A program made the position numbers and the translations under genes. Of a stretch of 54,262 nucleotides of DNA, positions 17,327 through 24,602 are shown piece after piece. The notes beneath the pieces are model-generated. The model did not search any database. It was not told where the DNA came from and saw only the letters and a program-made list of their open reading frames with translations. Source of the DNA: Chloroflexota bacterium (GTDB taxonomy: Bacteria; Chloroflexota; Dehalococcoidia; DSTF01; RBG-16-68-14); the NCBI GenBank assembly GCA_022562155.1, contig JADFPV010000006.1, forward strand, positions 1 through 54,262. The letters run 5' to 3'. Position 1 is the first letter of the stretch, and every line of letters starts with the position of its first letter.

Positions 17327-18160
17327 TTAACCCGGCCGTCTGGCCGTCAGTAGCGAGCGCCGCAACAGACCATCCTTGATCGACCCGAGGATCGATTGGC
17401 CCTCTTCGATCTTATCTTTGAGCGTCGCCTCGCCCATCGCCTGCTTGAGCCCGTCGAAGTGGCGCCGCCGCCCTTCGACCCAGCCTCGCGAGGTCACCCT
17501 GTACTGCCTCGTGACGTCTGTCTCATGAACATCGATGAATCCCGCCGACTCCAACATCTCGGACAGCGAACGCTTGCCGATGGCCGCCGCCGGCCAGAAC
17601 TTCATCATGCGGCGATAGTCCGTTGCGCTCAGGTCAGGCGCTACGTAGATCGTGTAGTAGGCGATCCGGCCTCCAGGCTTGAGGACTCGGTGGCAGGCTC
17701 TCAGCACGGAGAGCTTCGCGCGCACTCAGCAGAGGACGTCGCTGTGGACGAGCGCGTCGAACGAGCGTGGACGGAAGGGCAGGGTGGACCCGCCCGCAGC
17801 GATACATTCGCTCCTCTTGTGCACCCGGTCCTTGCGCGCCCTCCTACCGGCCTCGCTGAGCGCGACTAAAGGCAGGTCCGTGAGCACAACCCGACAGCCG
17901 CTGCGCTTCGACAGATAGAGGCCGGGCCAGCCGCGACCGGCGCCGAGGTCGAGAAGGCGATCGCTCCGCGTCAGTTGGAGCCGCCCCATGAGCGCGTCTG
18001 CCTGCTCACGGGTCGTGTAACTGTTGGCGCCGTAGTCGCCGCCGATGACCTCGCGTTCGAGAGCCACTGTGGCTCGGTTCTGGCCCGCCCCGTAACGTTC
18101 GTCGAAGCGCTCCTTTGCGTCAGCCACCGAACGAATATTGCGTTTGCGTGGCGAGCCCAT
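17327..18160 (-). CDS. Class I SAM methyltransferase, putative selenoprotein (in-frame TGA)
   Basis: 277 residues if the TGA at 17728-17726 is read as an amino acid; otherwise a 144-residue piece and a 132-residue piece in the same frame. The SAM loop DLGAGRG is at 71-77. The sequence reads DALVHSDVLC, then TGA (residue 145), then VRAKLSVLRACHRVLKPGG, so the methyltransferase fold continues without loss of residues. A perfect 6-base-pair hairpin follows, its loop starting 17 bases after the TGA. I read the codon as selenocysteine next to Cys144. Alternatives are a nonsense mutation of a Cys or Trp codon. It starts 6 bases after the end of the ArsM-like gene, which has the same kind of TGA. 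Substrate unknown. Last gene of the operon. Confidence 0.72.
17697..17714 (-). promoter_or_regulatory. Candidate bacterial SECIS hairpin, gene at 17327-18160
   Basis: Minus strand: GCTCTC (17714-17709), loop CGTGCT, GAGAGC (17702-17697). The loop begins 17 bases after the in-frame TGA (17728-17726) and has G at its second position. This fits the bacterial SECIS rules as I recall them (loop 16-37 bases from UGA, G among its first two bases). Confidence 0.55.
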
Positions 18161-18166
18161 CGGGCG

Positions 18167-18949
18167 TCAGTCCTTCTTGGCGGTCAACGTAACGCCGCGC
18201 GTGTCGAACTCTTTCGCGTCCGATTCGTGCTTAGAGCCGGAAAACACGTCGACCTGCTTGCCCCATCGAAGGCCCGTGAAGTTCGTGTGGCTTACGATCC
18301 ACTCCCACTCTGCTTCCAGCAGAGCACCTGCTATTCAGCCGGACCAGAGATCGATGTCGTCTTTCGCGTCCTGATCGACCGGCTTCTGGACGATAATGTC
18401 CGCGATCTGGAAGCGTCCGCCGGGCTTGAGCACGCGGTGGACCTCCTGCATCACGGCCATCTTGTCAGGACAGAGGTTGATCACGCCGTTGCTGATGACG
18501 ACGTCGACTGATCCGTCTTCGGCGGGCAGCTCTTCCGCATAGCCGAGCTTCGCGTCGACGTTCGTGAGGCCAAGCGCGTCAGCGCCGAGCCGCGTCTTCT
18601 CCAGCATGGCATCTGTCATGTCCACCGCGACCACGTGGCCCGTCGGGCCGACCTGCTGAGCAGCTTGCAGCGTGTCGAAGCCTGCCCCGCAGCCGATATC
18701 GAGGACGGTCTCCCCATCATGCAGTTTCCCGAACAGGAACGGGTTGCCCGTACCGGCAAACGATTCGATTGTCGACTCCGGCAGCGCGTCCACATCCGCG
18801 GCTGGATATTCCAGCATCGCGGCGAGACGACGGCCGGTGTGAAAGTGGAAGCCCTGCTCGGGCTTCTTCGCCACGTCGCAATATTTAGCCTGGATCTGGT
18901 CGCGTAGCTGCTCACGGTCAACCTTTGATGCGATGACTTCTGAGACCAT
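18167..18949 (-). CDS. ArsM-like SAM methyltransferase, putative selenoprotein (in-frame TGA)
   Basis: 260 residues with the TGA at 18337-18335 read through as residue 205; the final stop is a second TGA at 18169-18167. The SAM motif DIGCGAGFDT is at 84-93, VVAVDMTDAMLEKTR at 106-120, and VVISNGVINLCPDK at 150-163. The sequence DIDLWSG-TGA-IAGALLEAEWEW places the TGA at the conserved Cys of the GC(I/V)AGAL motif of arsenite methyltransferases, and 55 family-like residues follow. The ArsM cysteines equivalent to the other two arsenic ligands are absent (SFAGTGNP and ISNGVINL have Gly), although a Cys is at 160. A 7-base-pair hairpin follows the TGA. GGAGG/AGAGGA precedes the ATG. Substrate is probably a metalloid or chalcogen; not settled. 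Confidence 0.82.
18308..18324 (-). promoter_or_regulatory. Candidate bacterial SECIS hairpin, ArsM-like gene
   Basis: Minus strand: CTCTGCT (18324-18318), loop GGA, AGCAGAG (18314-18308), extendable by two G-U pairs. The loop starts 17 bases after the TGA (18337-18335), and its first base is G. Distance and loop base fit the bacterial SECIS consensus as I recall it. Confidence 0.65.
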
Positions 18950-18967
18950 TCCTCTTCCCTCCTGATT

Positions 18968-20338
18968 TCAGACGGCCTGTACATGCTCCTGCGTGAAGCC
19001 CGCTTTCTCCCATGCTCCGAACCCACCGTCCATATTCAACAGCTTCTCGAACCCGGCGCGCTCGAGTATCGATACCCCGCTGGCTGACCGCTCGCCGTGC
19101 CCGCAATACGCCACGATGGGCCGGTCCTTAGGCAGCTCAGCGGTCCGTGCGGACAACTGGCCTAGCGGAATGCTGATCGCATCGGCGACATGACCGGCGG
19201 CGAACTCGTCGGGCTCGCGGACGTCGAGCGCGACCGCGCCGTCCAGCAGCGCGGATCGAGCTTCGGAGGCATTGATCAGTGGCGATTTCGCGAGAGGCTT
19301 GCCAGCCTTGTCCCAAGCCTCGATACCACCCTCGAGCCAGCCCACGAACCCCTCATAGCCGACGAGCAGCGACTCTTCCACGATCTGCTCGAGCGATTCG
19401 TCATCGCGTACGAACAGCAACGGCTTGTCCTCGGGCACGAGCCATCCCAGCCACGTTGCGTAGCTGTCACGAAACTCGTTGCTGAGCGATCCGGGAATGT
19501 GTGCGGCAGCGTACGCCGACGTCGAACGGACGTCGACGATGATCGCATTCTGCATCGCGGCCTCGAATTCGTCGGGGCGTAGCGCAGGCGGCGCCGCAAT
19601 CTCGTTTCGTAGCCGCGGGCCTTGCTGGTTGATCGGGCGCATGCGGAAGAAGTAGGCCGGTATCGCCGGGAACGTCGTCGGGAACCAGCGGACAAACTCA
19701 TCCTCATCCTTGATTGACATCACCGCGTTTTGCTCCCGCTCCAACCCCAACGTGGACGTGCGTTCGGCGCCAGGCACGGCGGAGCAGAACGAACCGCCGC
19801 CGTGGGTCGGATAGAGCAGGGTCTCGTCGGGCAGCGATGAAAACGCCGTCTTTATCGTGTCGAACTGAGCGCGTGTCAATGCGTCAGTCATCTCGGGAGA
19901 GATGAGATCCGTGCGCGCCGCTCCGCCCACCATCAGCGAACCGCCGCTGAACAGCGCTGGCGGCTCTTGACCCGCCCGGAGGACATAGCTCAGATGTTCC
20001 GGCGTGTGGCCCGGAGATGCGATCGCTTCGATTTCTACGCCGCTAACACCGATGTGCTCTCCCGCCTTAACGGGCCGGTGTGGGAAGCGGAGCTCCCCCT
20101 CTGCGGGCGCGCAGATCTCTGCCTCTACTTCATGAGCGATGTCACGCACGCCGGACACGAAGTCGGCGTGGAGGTGCGTTTCCAGCAGGGCGCTGATCCG
20201 CCAGCCGCGCTCTTTCGCGGCCCGGAGATACTGCTCAACGGAGCGATTGGGATCGACCAGGAGCGCTTCGTCAGGCCCTACCTGCACGAGATATGAGCTG
20301 TTGCCCAGTCCTTTATGGATGAAGGGGACGATGTTCAT
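18968..20338 (-). CDS. MBL-fold hydrolase with two rhodanese domains
   Basis: 456 residues. The N-terminal metallo-beta-lactamase fold has the THLHADF metal motif (54-60) and SPGHTPEHLSYV, as in persulfide dioxygenase-like proteins. Two rhodanese modules follow. The first (about 250-345) lacks the active-site Cys (LLFVRDDES in its place). The second (about 355-450) has Cys412 in the loop YCGHGERS. Such fusions handle glutathione or protein persulfides and sulfane sulfur. The start overlaps the MFS stop by 4 bases, and the ArsM-like gene begins 18 bases after its stop. This is the main reason to link the operon to sulfur or selenium chemistry. Confidence 0.88.
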   Translation of the reverse strand: MNIVPFIHKGLGNSSYLVQVGPDEALLVDPNRSVEQYLRAAKERGWRISALLETHLHADFVSGVRDIAHEVEAEICAPAEGELRFPHRPVKAGEHIGVSGVEIEAIASPGHTPEHLSYVLRAGQEPPALFSGGSLMVGGAARTDLISPEMTDALTRAQFDTIKTAFSSLPDETLLYPTHGGGSFCSAVPGAERTSTLGLEREQNAVMSIKDEDEFVRWFPTTFPAIPAYFFRMRPINQQGPRLRNEIAAPPALRPDEFEAAMQNAIIVDVRSTSAYAAAHIPGSLSNEFRDSYATWLGWLVPEDKPLLFVRDDESLEQIVEESLLVGYEGFVGWLEGGIEAWDKAGKPLAKSPLINASEARSALLDGAVALDVREPDEFAAGHVADAISIPLGQLSARTAELPKDRPIVAYCGHGERSASGVSILERAGFEKLLNMDGGFGAWEKAGFTQEHVQAV

Positions 20339-21600
20339 GTGAGTACCTCCGTGGGCGGCGGCGCAGACGCCGGACGGCTCCGGCTCAGCGTCGCAGCTGC
20401 AATGATAGCCGACGCGGCCGTCAGCGCCGCAACCGCGTGGATCGCCTGCTGGAAGCCCAGCAGGTCCGCTAGCGCGCCAGCGCCCAACGCGCCGGCAACG
20501 AATCCGCCGTCACGCCAGAAACGGTAAACGCCAACTGACGTAGCACGCTCTTCGGGGTGTACCTCATCGCTGATAGCGGCGATCAGCGTTGGGTAGACGA
20601 GCGCCGTCCCCACACCGAGCAGCACAACGGCCACCAGCCAGGTGTTAAACGAGTCGCCCATCGCGACCAACGAGATCGCGACAGCCTGTAGCAGCAACCC
20701 GCCGACAACCGCGGGCCGGCGTCCTACGATGTCGCTCGCCCAGCCCGTACCGAGTTGCAGGACACCCCACACAAAGGGGTAGGCCGCAGCCAGAATACCG
20801 ATCCGTTCGAGGTCGAGTCCTCGACTGAAGAAGAAGAGGGGAAATATCCCCCACGCCAGCCCGTCGTTGAGATTATTTACGAAGCCGGCCTGCGAGGCGC
20901 CGTAGAGCCGGGGCTCACGCCAGGTGACATTGGCGAAGGTGCGAGCGAGCGAAGAAGGCCGCGATTTAGATAAGTGTCCATCCGCTTCCATCGCGACGAA
21001 TGGCCGCGTGTCGCGGACGAGGGCCGTGAGCGCCAGACCGCCGGCAGCAAGAGCGACGCCCAAATAGAAAGGTTCAGGCCGAAGTCCATACTGCTCAGCG
21101 ATGACACCAGTCAGATAGGCCATCGCCGCGACGGCCACGTAGCCGGCCGCTTCATTCAGGCCGAGCACGAAGCCGCGCTTCTTGGGGCCGGCCATGTCCA
21201 TTTTCATGTTAACGGTCATGGACCAAGCTAGGCCCTGGTTGATTCCGAGCAAGAGATTCGCGCCGATCACCCAGCCCCAGCTCGGCGCCCAGATCAGCAC
21301 GAGCGGTACGGGTATGCCGATGAGCCATCCGGCCATCAGGACTTTGCGCCTGGTCAGCCTGTCCGAAAGGACGCCGGCGAAGAGGTTCGTAATCGCCTTA
21401 GCGAAGCCGAATGTCGCGATGAACGAGACGGCGGCGGTTGTCGAAGAGATGCCGAACTCGGTCTCACCCAACAGCGGAACAATCGACCGCTCCATACCGA
21501 TCATGCCGCCGACGAACGCGTTGATCGCCACCAGCAGCGCGATCTGCCGCCAGTTCTCTCGCACGCCGAGGACGATCGAACTACCTGCGCGCCCGTCCAT
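20335..21600 (-). CDS. MFS transporter
   Basis: 421 residues with about 12 hydrophobic spans and the MFS loop GVLSDRLTRRKVLMAGW between spans 2 and 3. A related loop, GWASDIVGRRPAVVGG, is in the second half. It sits in the inner membrane. Position between DUF4395 and MBL-rhodanese genes suggests export of the operon's product, for instance a methylated metalloid or chalcogen, but sequence does not show the substrate. Confidence 0.88.
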   Translation of the reverse strand: MDGRAGSSIVLGVRENWRQIALLVAINAFVGGMIGMERSIVPLLGETEFGISSTTAAVSFIATFGFAKAITNLFAGVLSDRLTRRKVLMAGWLIGIPVPLVLIWAPSWGWVIGANLLLGINQGLAWSMTVNMKMDMAGPKKRGFVLGLNEAAGYVAVAAMAYLTGVIAEQYGLRPEPFYLGVALAAGGLALTALVRDTRPFVAMEADGHLSKSRPSSLARTFANVTWREPRLYGASQAGFVNNLNDGLAWGIFPLFFFSRGLDLERIGILAAAYPFVWGVLQLGTGWASDIVGRRPAVVGGLLLQAVAISLVAMGDSFNTWLVAVVLLGVGTALVYPTLIAAISDEVHPEERATSVGVYRFWRDGGFVAGALGAGALADLLGFQQAIHAVAALTAASAIIAAATLSRSRPASAPPPTEVLT

Positions 21601-21617
21601 CAGCTCCGTCTGTACAG

Positions 21618-22133
21618 CTAGGCGACCTGCTCCTCGCTGGTGCCAAACACCGTCCGAAGGGCCAGCGCGCGGTTACCAAAGAAGAACTGGAACATAAACG
21701 ATGGAATGCAGAAGTGGGTGATGCTTACAAGGGCTGCCACTGAGGTGAGCAGGCCGCCTAGTACGTATCCTAAAGGTGCAACGCCCAACTGGAACGACAG
21801 CGCAACGGTGATGATCCAGACCGTTGCCAGGCCACAGGCGAGGCGCGTGGGCGTACCGTTGGGCGGTAGTCGGCTCGTTCCCGTCAGGTGGCGCAGCCCA
21901 TAGTTGTAGATCAGGTCGAAGGGATGCACGGTGAAGATCGCGCCGGCCGCCGCGATCGGCACCATCACCCAGAGAAGCGGTGTATACGCGAACGCCGTCC
22001 CGATGCCGATCAACGTTCCGCAAAGAACGAACGTGCTCCGCAACCAAGGCACGAGCTTCGCGAAATCCGGGTCGATCGAACAGGCGATTCCCCGCAACTC
22101 GAGCCAGCTTTGAAGTCTTGGTGAGATAGGCAT
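21618..22133 (-). CDS. DUF4395-type membrane protein
   Basis: 171 residues from ATG 22133 (AAGGAG 8 bases upstream; the ATG at 22157 would put this site inside the gene). It has four or so hydrophobic segments (about 30-55, 58-75, 100-120, 125-150), and the start PDFAKLVPWLRSTFVLCGTLIGIG and internal HPFDLIYNYGLRHLTGTSRLP resemble DUF4395. Proteins of this family often neighbour rhodanese, ArsR and thioredoxin-like genes. Function unknown. First gene of the five-gene operon. Confidence 0.75.
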   Translation of the reverse strand: MPISPRLQSWLELRGIACSIDPDFAKLVPWLRSTFVLCGTLIGIGTAFAYTPLLWVMVPIAAAGAIFTVHPFDLIYNYGLRHLTGTSRLPPNGTPTRLACGLATVWIITVALSFQLGVAPLGYVLGGLLTSVAALVSITHFCIPSFMFQFFFGNRALALRTVFGTSEEQVA

Positions 22134-22153
22134 GATGCAAGCTCCTTTTCTAT

Positions 22154-22165
22154 TCAAGCGTTCAA
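22154..22165. repeat. Operator-like direct repeat, copy 1
   Basis: TCAAGCGTTCAA, 11 of 12 bases identical to copy 2 at 22204-22215, 50 bases away (close to five helical turns). It lies in the leader of the minus-strand operon and overlaps a palindrome TTCAATTGAA (22161-22170). A likely ArsR-type regulator binding site. Confidence 0.5.
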
Positions 22166-22178
22166 TTGAAATATGTGC

Positions 22179-22207
22179 ATGTTATCCTTACGGACATCGA
22201 TTGTCAA
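22179..22207 (-). promoter_or_regulatory. Promoter of the DUF4395-to-methyltransferase operon
   Basis: Minus strand: TTGACA (22207-22202), 17 bases, TAACAT (22184-22179), predicted start near 22172. The -35 overlaps one copy of a repeated operator-like sequence (22204-22215). Confidence 0.7.
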
Positions 22208-22215
22208 GTGTTCAA
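22204..22215. repeat. Operator-like direct repeat, copy 2
   Basis: TCAAGTGTTCAA. It overlaps the -35 box of the minus-strand operon and lies just upstream of the -35 of the divergent regulator gene, so one bound protein could control both directions. Confidence 0.5.
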
Positions 22216-22223
22216 GAGAGTTC

Positions 22224-22252
22224 TTGCACAAATACTTCCACAGCCCTATACT
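22224..22252 (+). promoter_or_regulatory. Promoter of the ArsR-rhodanese gene (leaderless)
   Basis: TTGCAC (22224-22229), 17 bases, TATACT (22247-22252). The expected start point, 22258-22260, coincides with the ATG at 22259; no ribosome-binding sequence is present, so the mRNA should be leaderless. Confidence 0.65.
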
Positions 22253-22258
22253 GGCCGT

Positions 22259-22924
22259 ATGGCGCATCGAGAGTTCAAACAGAAGATCTACGCGGAATTC
22301 GCGCGTATCGGCAACGCACTTGGGAGCGCCCGACGTCTTGAGCTACTTGATCTCCTCGCCCAAGGCCCGCGATACGTGGAGGCGCTGGCGAACGAGACCG
22401 ATATGTCCGTCGCGAACGTTTCACAGCACCTGCAAGTCCTGCGGCAGGCGCGGCTTGTGGAGGCCGAGCGCACAGGCACAAAGGCGCTATATAAGCTCGC
22501 GGACAAGCACGTCCTCGACCTCTGGCTCACGCTGCGGTCGGTGGCCGAAGACCGCCTTGCGGAGCTAGGCCAACTCCGGCGCGAGGTCGACATAGATAAT
22601 GAGAACTCGCTGGTCCCGCGCGACGAGCTGGAGCTGCTGATCCAGGACCGCCAGGCCGTGCTGCTGGACACCCGTCCGAGCGCGGAGTTCCAGCACGGAC
22701 ATCTCCCGGAGGCGATCTCCATGCCCATCGACGAACTGCCGGAGCGGCTACACGAGCTGCCGCAAGACCGGCCGATCATCGCCTACTGTCGTGGCGACTA
22801 CTGTCTCTTCGCCGACGAGGCCGTCGCGCTGCTACGTGAGAAGGGATTCGAAGCGCATCGCTTGGAAGGCGGCTGGCCGGAGTGGTGGTCGGAAGACCGC
22901 GCGATTGTAGGTAAAGAGGGCTAG
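22259..22924 (+). CDS. ArsR-family regulator fused to rhodanese domain
   Basis: 221 residues. An ArsR winged helix is at about 10-85 (SVANVSQHLQVLRQARLVEAERTGTKALYKL), followed by a linker, then a rhodanese domain (about 118-215) with the loop Cys177-RGDY-Cys182. The HTH part contains no Cys, so a classical ArsR metal site is absent. The only two cysteines of the protein lie in the rhodanese active loop, which could sense persulfide or selenide-type ligands; that is inference. It is divergent from the DUF4395 operon with paired operator-like repeats between them. ATG 22259 is chosen over an upstream in-frame ATG because the predicted transcript starts there. Confidence 0.87.
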   Translation: MAHREFKQKIYAEFARIGNALGSARRLELLDLLAQGPRYVEALANETDMSVANVSQHLQVLRQARLVEAERTGTKALYKLADKHVLDLWLTLRSVAEDRLAELGQLRREVDIDNENSLVPRDELELLIQDRQAVLLDTRPSAEFQHGHLPEAISMPIDELPERLHELPQDRPIIAYCRGDYCLFADEAVALLREKGFEAHRLEGGWPEWWSEDRAIVGKEG

Positions 22925-22957
22925 CCAGCCTTCGCCCACGCGGGGTATCCTCGGCGT

Positions 22958-23704
22958 ATGGCGCAGCAGTCGCACATCGAGTGGACCGAAGCAACGTGGA
23001 ATCCTATAACCGGCTGCGACAAGGTCAGCCCGGGCTGCGCACACTGCTACGCGGAAACGTTCGCTGAGCGATTTCGCGGCGTTCCAGGTCATCCCTACGA
23101 GCGAGGCTTCGACCTGCAACTGAGGCCAGAGCGGCTAGAGCAGCCTCTCGCGTGGCGGAAGCCTCGGACCATCTTCGTCAACTCTATGAGCGATCTCTTT
23201 CATGAGAACATCCCCGAAGAATACATCCACTCCGTGTTCAGCGTCATGGAGAGGGCGAGTTGGCATACGTTCCAGATCCTGACGAAGCGCTCAGAGAGGC
23301 TCGCTGAGATCGCTAGCAGGTTGCCCTGGCCAGACAACGTCTGGATGGGCGTTTCGGTCGAGAACCAACGTTGGACGCCAAGAATCAATGATTTGCGGAA
23401 GACTCCTGCTGCAGTTCACTTCCTATCGTGCGAGCCACTCCTCGGTTCGCTCGACCTCGACCTGACGAACATCGATTGGGTAATCGTCGGCGGGGAGAGT
23501 GGCCATCGAGCCCGCCGGATGCGCCCGGAGTGGGTTCGCGAGATACGCGCTCAGTGCGACGAGCAACGCGTGGCGTTCTTCTTCAAACAATGGGGTGCCC
23601 ACAACGAGGACGGCGCACGAGTGGGTAAGGGTAAGGCCGGCAGGGCTCTGGACGGCTGCACCTGGGACGCAATGCCTAGATCCCCAGTCCTCTCTGTCCA
23701 GTAA
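22958..23704 (+). CDS. Phage Gp37/Gp68-like three-Cys-motif protein (DUF5131)
   Basis: 248 residues. The N-terminal EWTEATWNPITGC-D-KVSPGCAHCYAE gives Cys20-x6-Cys27-x2-Cys30, the three-Cys motif of the family. It also has PRTIFVNSMSDLFHE (about 68-82), FQILTKRSER, NVWMGVSVE, and the C-terminal FFFKQWG. A metal or Fe-S cluster on the three Cys, radical-SAM-like, is a family proposal rather than something shown here. It is found in phages and mobile islands. It converges on the TcmP gene and the two coding ends overlap by 29 bases. Confidence 0.88.
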   Translation: MAQQSHIEWTEATWNPITGCDKVSPGCAHCYAETFAERFRGVPGHPYERGFDLQLRPERLEQPLAWRKPRTIFVNSMSDLFHENIPEEYIHSVFSVMERASWHTFQILTKRSERLAEIASRLPWPDNVWMGVSVENQRWTPRINDLRKTPAAVHFLSCEPLLGSLDLDLTNIDWVIVGGESGHRARRMRPEWVREIRAQCDEQRVAFFFKQWGAHNEDGARVGKGKAGRALDGCTWDAMPRSPVLSVQ

Positions 23705-24584
23705 CAGGGAATTGGAGTATATAGGGCCGCTCGAAGATATCCTCCATGATTTCGTCGCCCACGGGATGATCCGTCGCGAAAATCAGGTGATAGTGAGTCC
23801 GCCTGGAACCGCCGGGTTTCGAGGGTGCCTTGATGGGCTTCTCTCTTACGTGCTTATACCCTAGACGTCGGAGTTTGTCCTGATAAAGATTGAGGTAGCG
23901 AGCTTTCGCCTCGGGAGCTCCGAGCCCGTCGCGGCGGGCCCGATAGACTACCTCCCACTCGTCTCCTCCGAACGTCCGGGTAGCTACTTCTCGAGATCCT
24001 GGATCCAAGTTCTTCTTCAGAGGAAACAGCCGAACTGTGCCCATCTCTAAAGGGAAGAGAATGAAAAGCTCGATCTTTCGAGATCGGCGGCCAATGCTGG
24101 CCAGCGCGGCTATCGTCGACCAGTCTAGTTCACTGCCCTCTGGATCCAGAAGGCAGAAACATGGAGCTCCTCCAACATACTTCTCAATTAAGGGAACGAG
24201 GTCTGAATTGACGTCGCCTTGCTTTACGATAGCCCTTTCGCCGAAAGGCGCCGATCGCTCACGAAGTACCTTAGCTTCATTAGGACCCTTTTCAATTGAC
24301 AGGCAGCGCTCAAGCATTGGGCGGGTTTGCAAGGCAATAAGCGAGGAACCGTGAACGAACTCTGGAGGGAATACCGCGTCCTGAACGCGGCACATGCCCG
24401 GACCTGCCAGCCCGTCGACGAAAATTCCGCCGCCAACGCTCTGGCATGCTGTAGCGAAGGCCTTCAGATAGAGCTGCAAGGTTGCTAGCTTTTCTAGGGT
24501 CCAGAGATTCACGTCTCTGGCGAGGCGGCCATCGGGAGCGGTACCTAAGTCCGCCAGTATCTGTTCATCTGTCTTTCGCGCCAA
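23676..24584 (-). CDS. tcmP: Three-Cys-motif partner protein TcmP
   Basis: 302 residues, recognised as the partner regularly found next to Gp37/Gp68-like three-Cys proteins. It has a methyltransferase-like layout: IFVDGLAGPG at 54-63 (motif I position), CLSIEK, AIVKQGDVN, and CFCLLDPEGSELDW (motif IV position) near 142-155. This suggests a SAM-binding Rossmann fold acting with the neighbour, but activity is unknown. It ends inside the end of the DUF5131 gene on the opposite strand. Eighteen bases separate its start from the dnaN stop. Confidence 0.85.
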   Translation of the reverse strand: MARKTDEQILADLGTAPDGRLARDVNLWTLEKLATLQLYLKAFATACQSVGGGIFVDGLAGPGMCRVQDAVFPPEFVHGSSLIALQTRPMLERCLSIEKGPNEAKVLRERSAPFGERAIVKQGDVNSDLVPLIEKYVGGAPCFCLLDPEGSELDWSTIAALASIGRRSRKIELFILFPLEMGTVRLFPLKKNLDPGSREVATRTFGGDEWEVVYRARRDGLGAPEAKARYLNLYQDKLRRLGYKHVREKPIKAPSKPGGSRRTHYHLIFATDHPVGDEIMEDIFERPYILQFPVTGQRGLGI

Positions 24585-24602
24585 AGGACTCCTTCTCTCA
24601 AC

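Noticed and set aside
17327-18949. Two broken methyltransferase pseudogenes
   Set aside because: Each has a single TGA, no frameshift, intact family-like sequence after it, and a hairpin at the same distance; the ArsM-like TGA falls on a conserved Cys. Decay would not be expected to do this twice side by side. Not fully excluded without genome-wide evidence of Sec machinery.
17327-18949. Alternative genetic code with TGA as a sense codon
   Set aside because: TGA is used as the true stop of the ArsM-like gene and of many others in the window (for example ATGA overlaps), and Trp is encoded by TGG.
18167-22924. Ordinary arsenic resistance operon
   Set aside because: No arsB/acr3, arsC or arsenic-site ArsR; the ArsM-like protein lacks two arsenic ligands.
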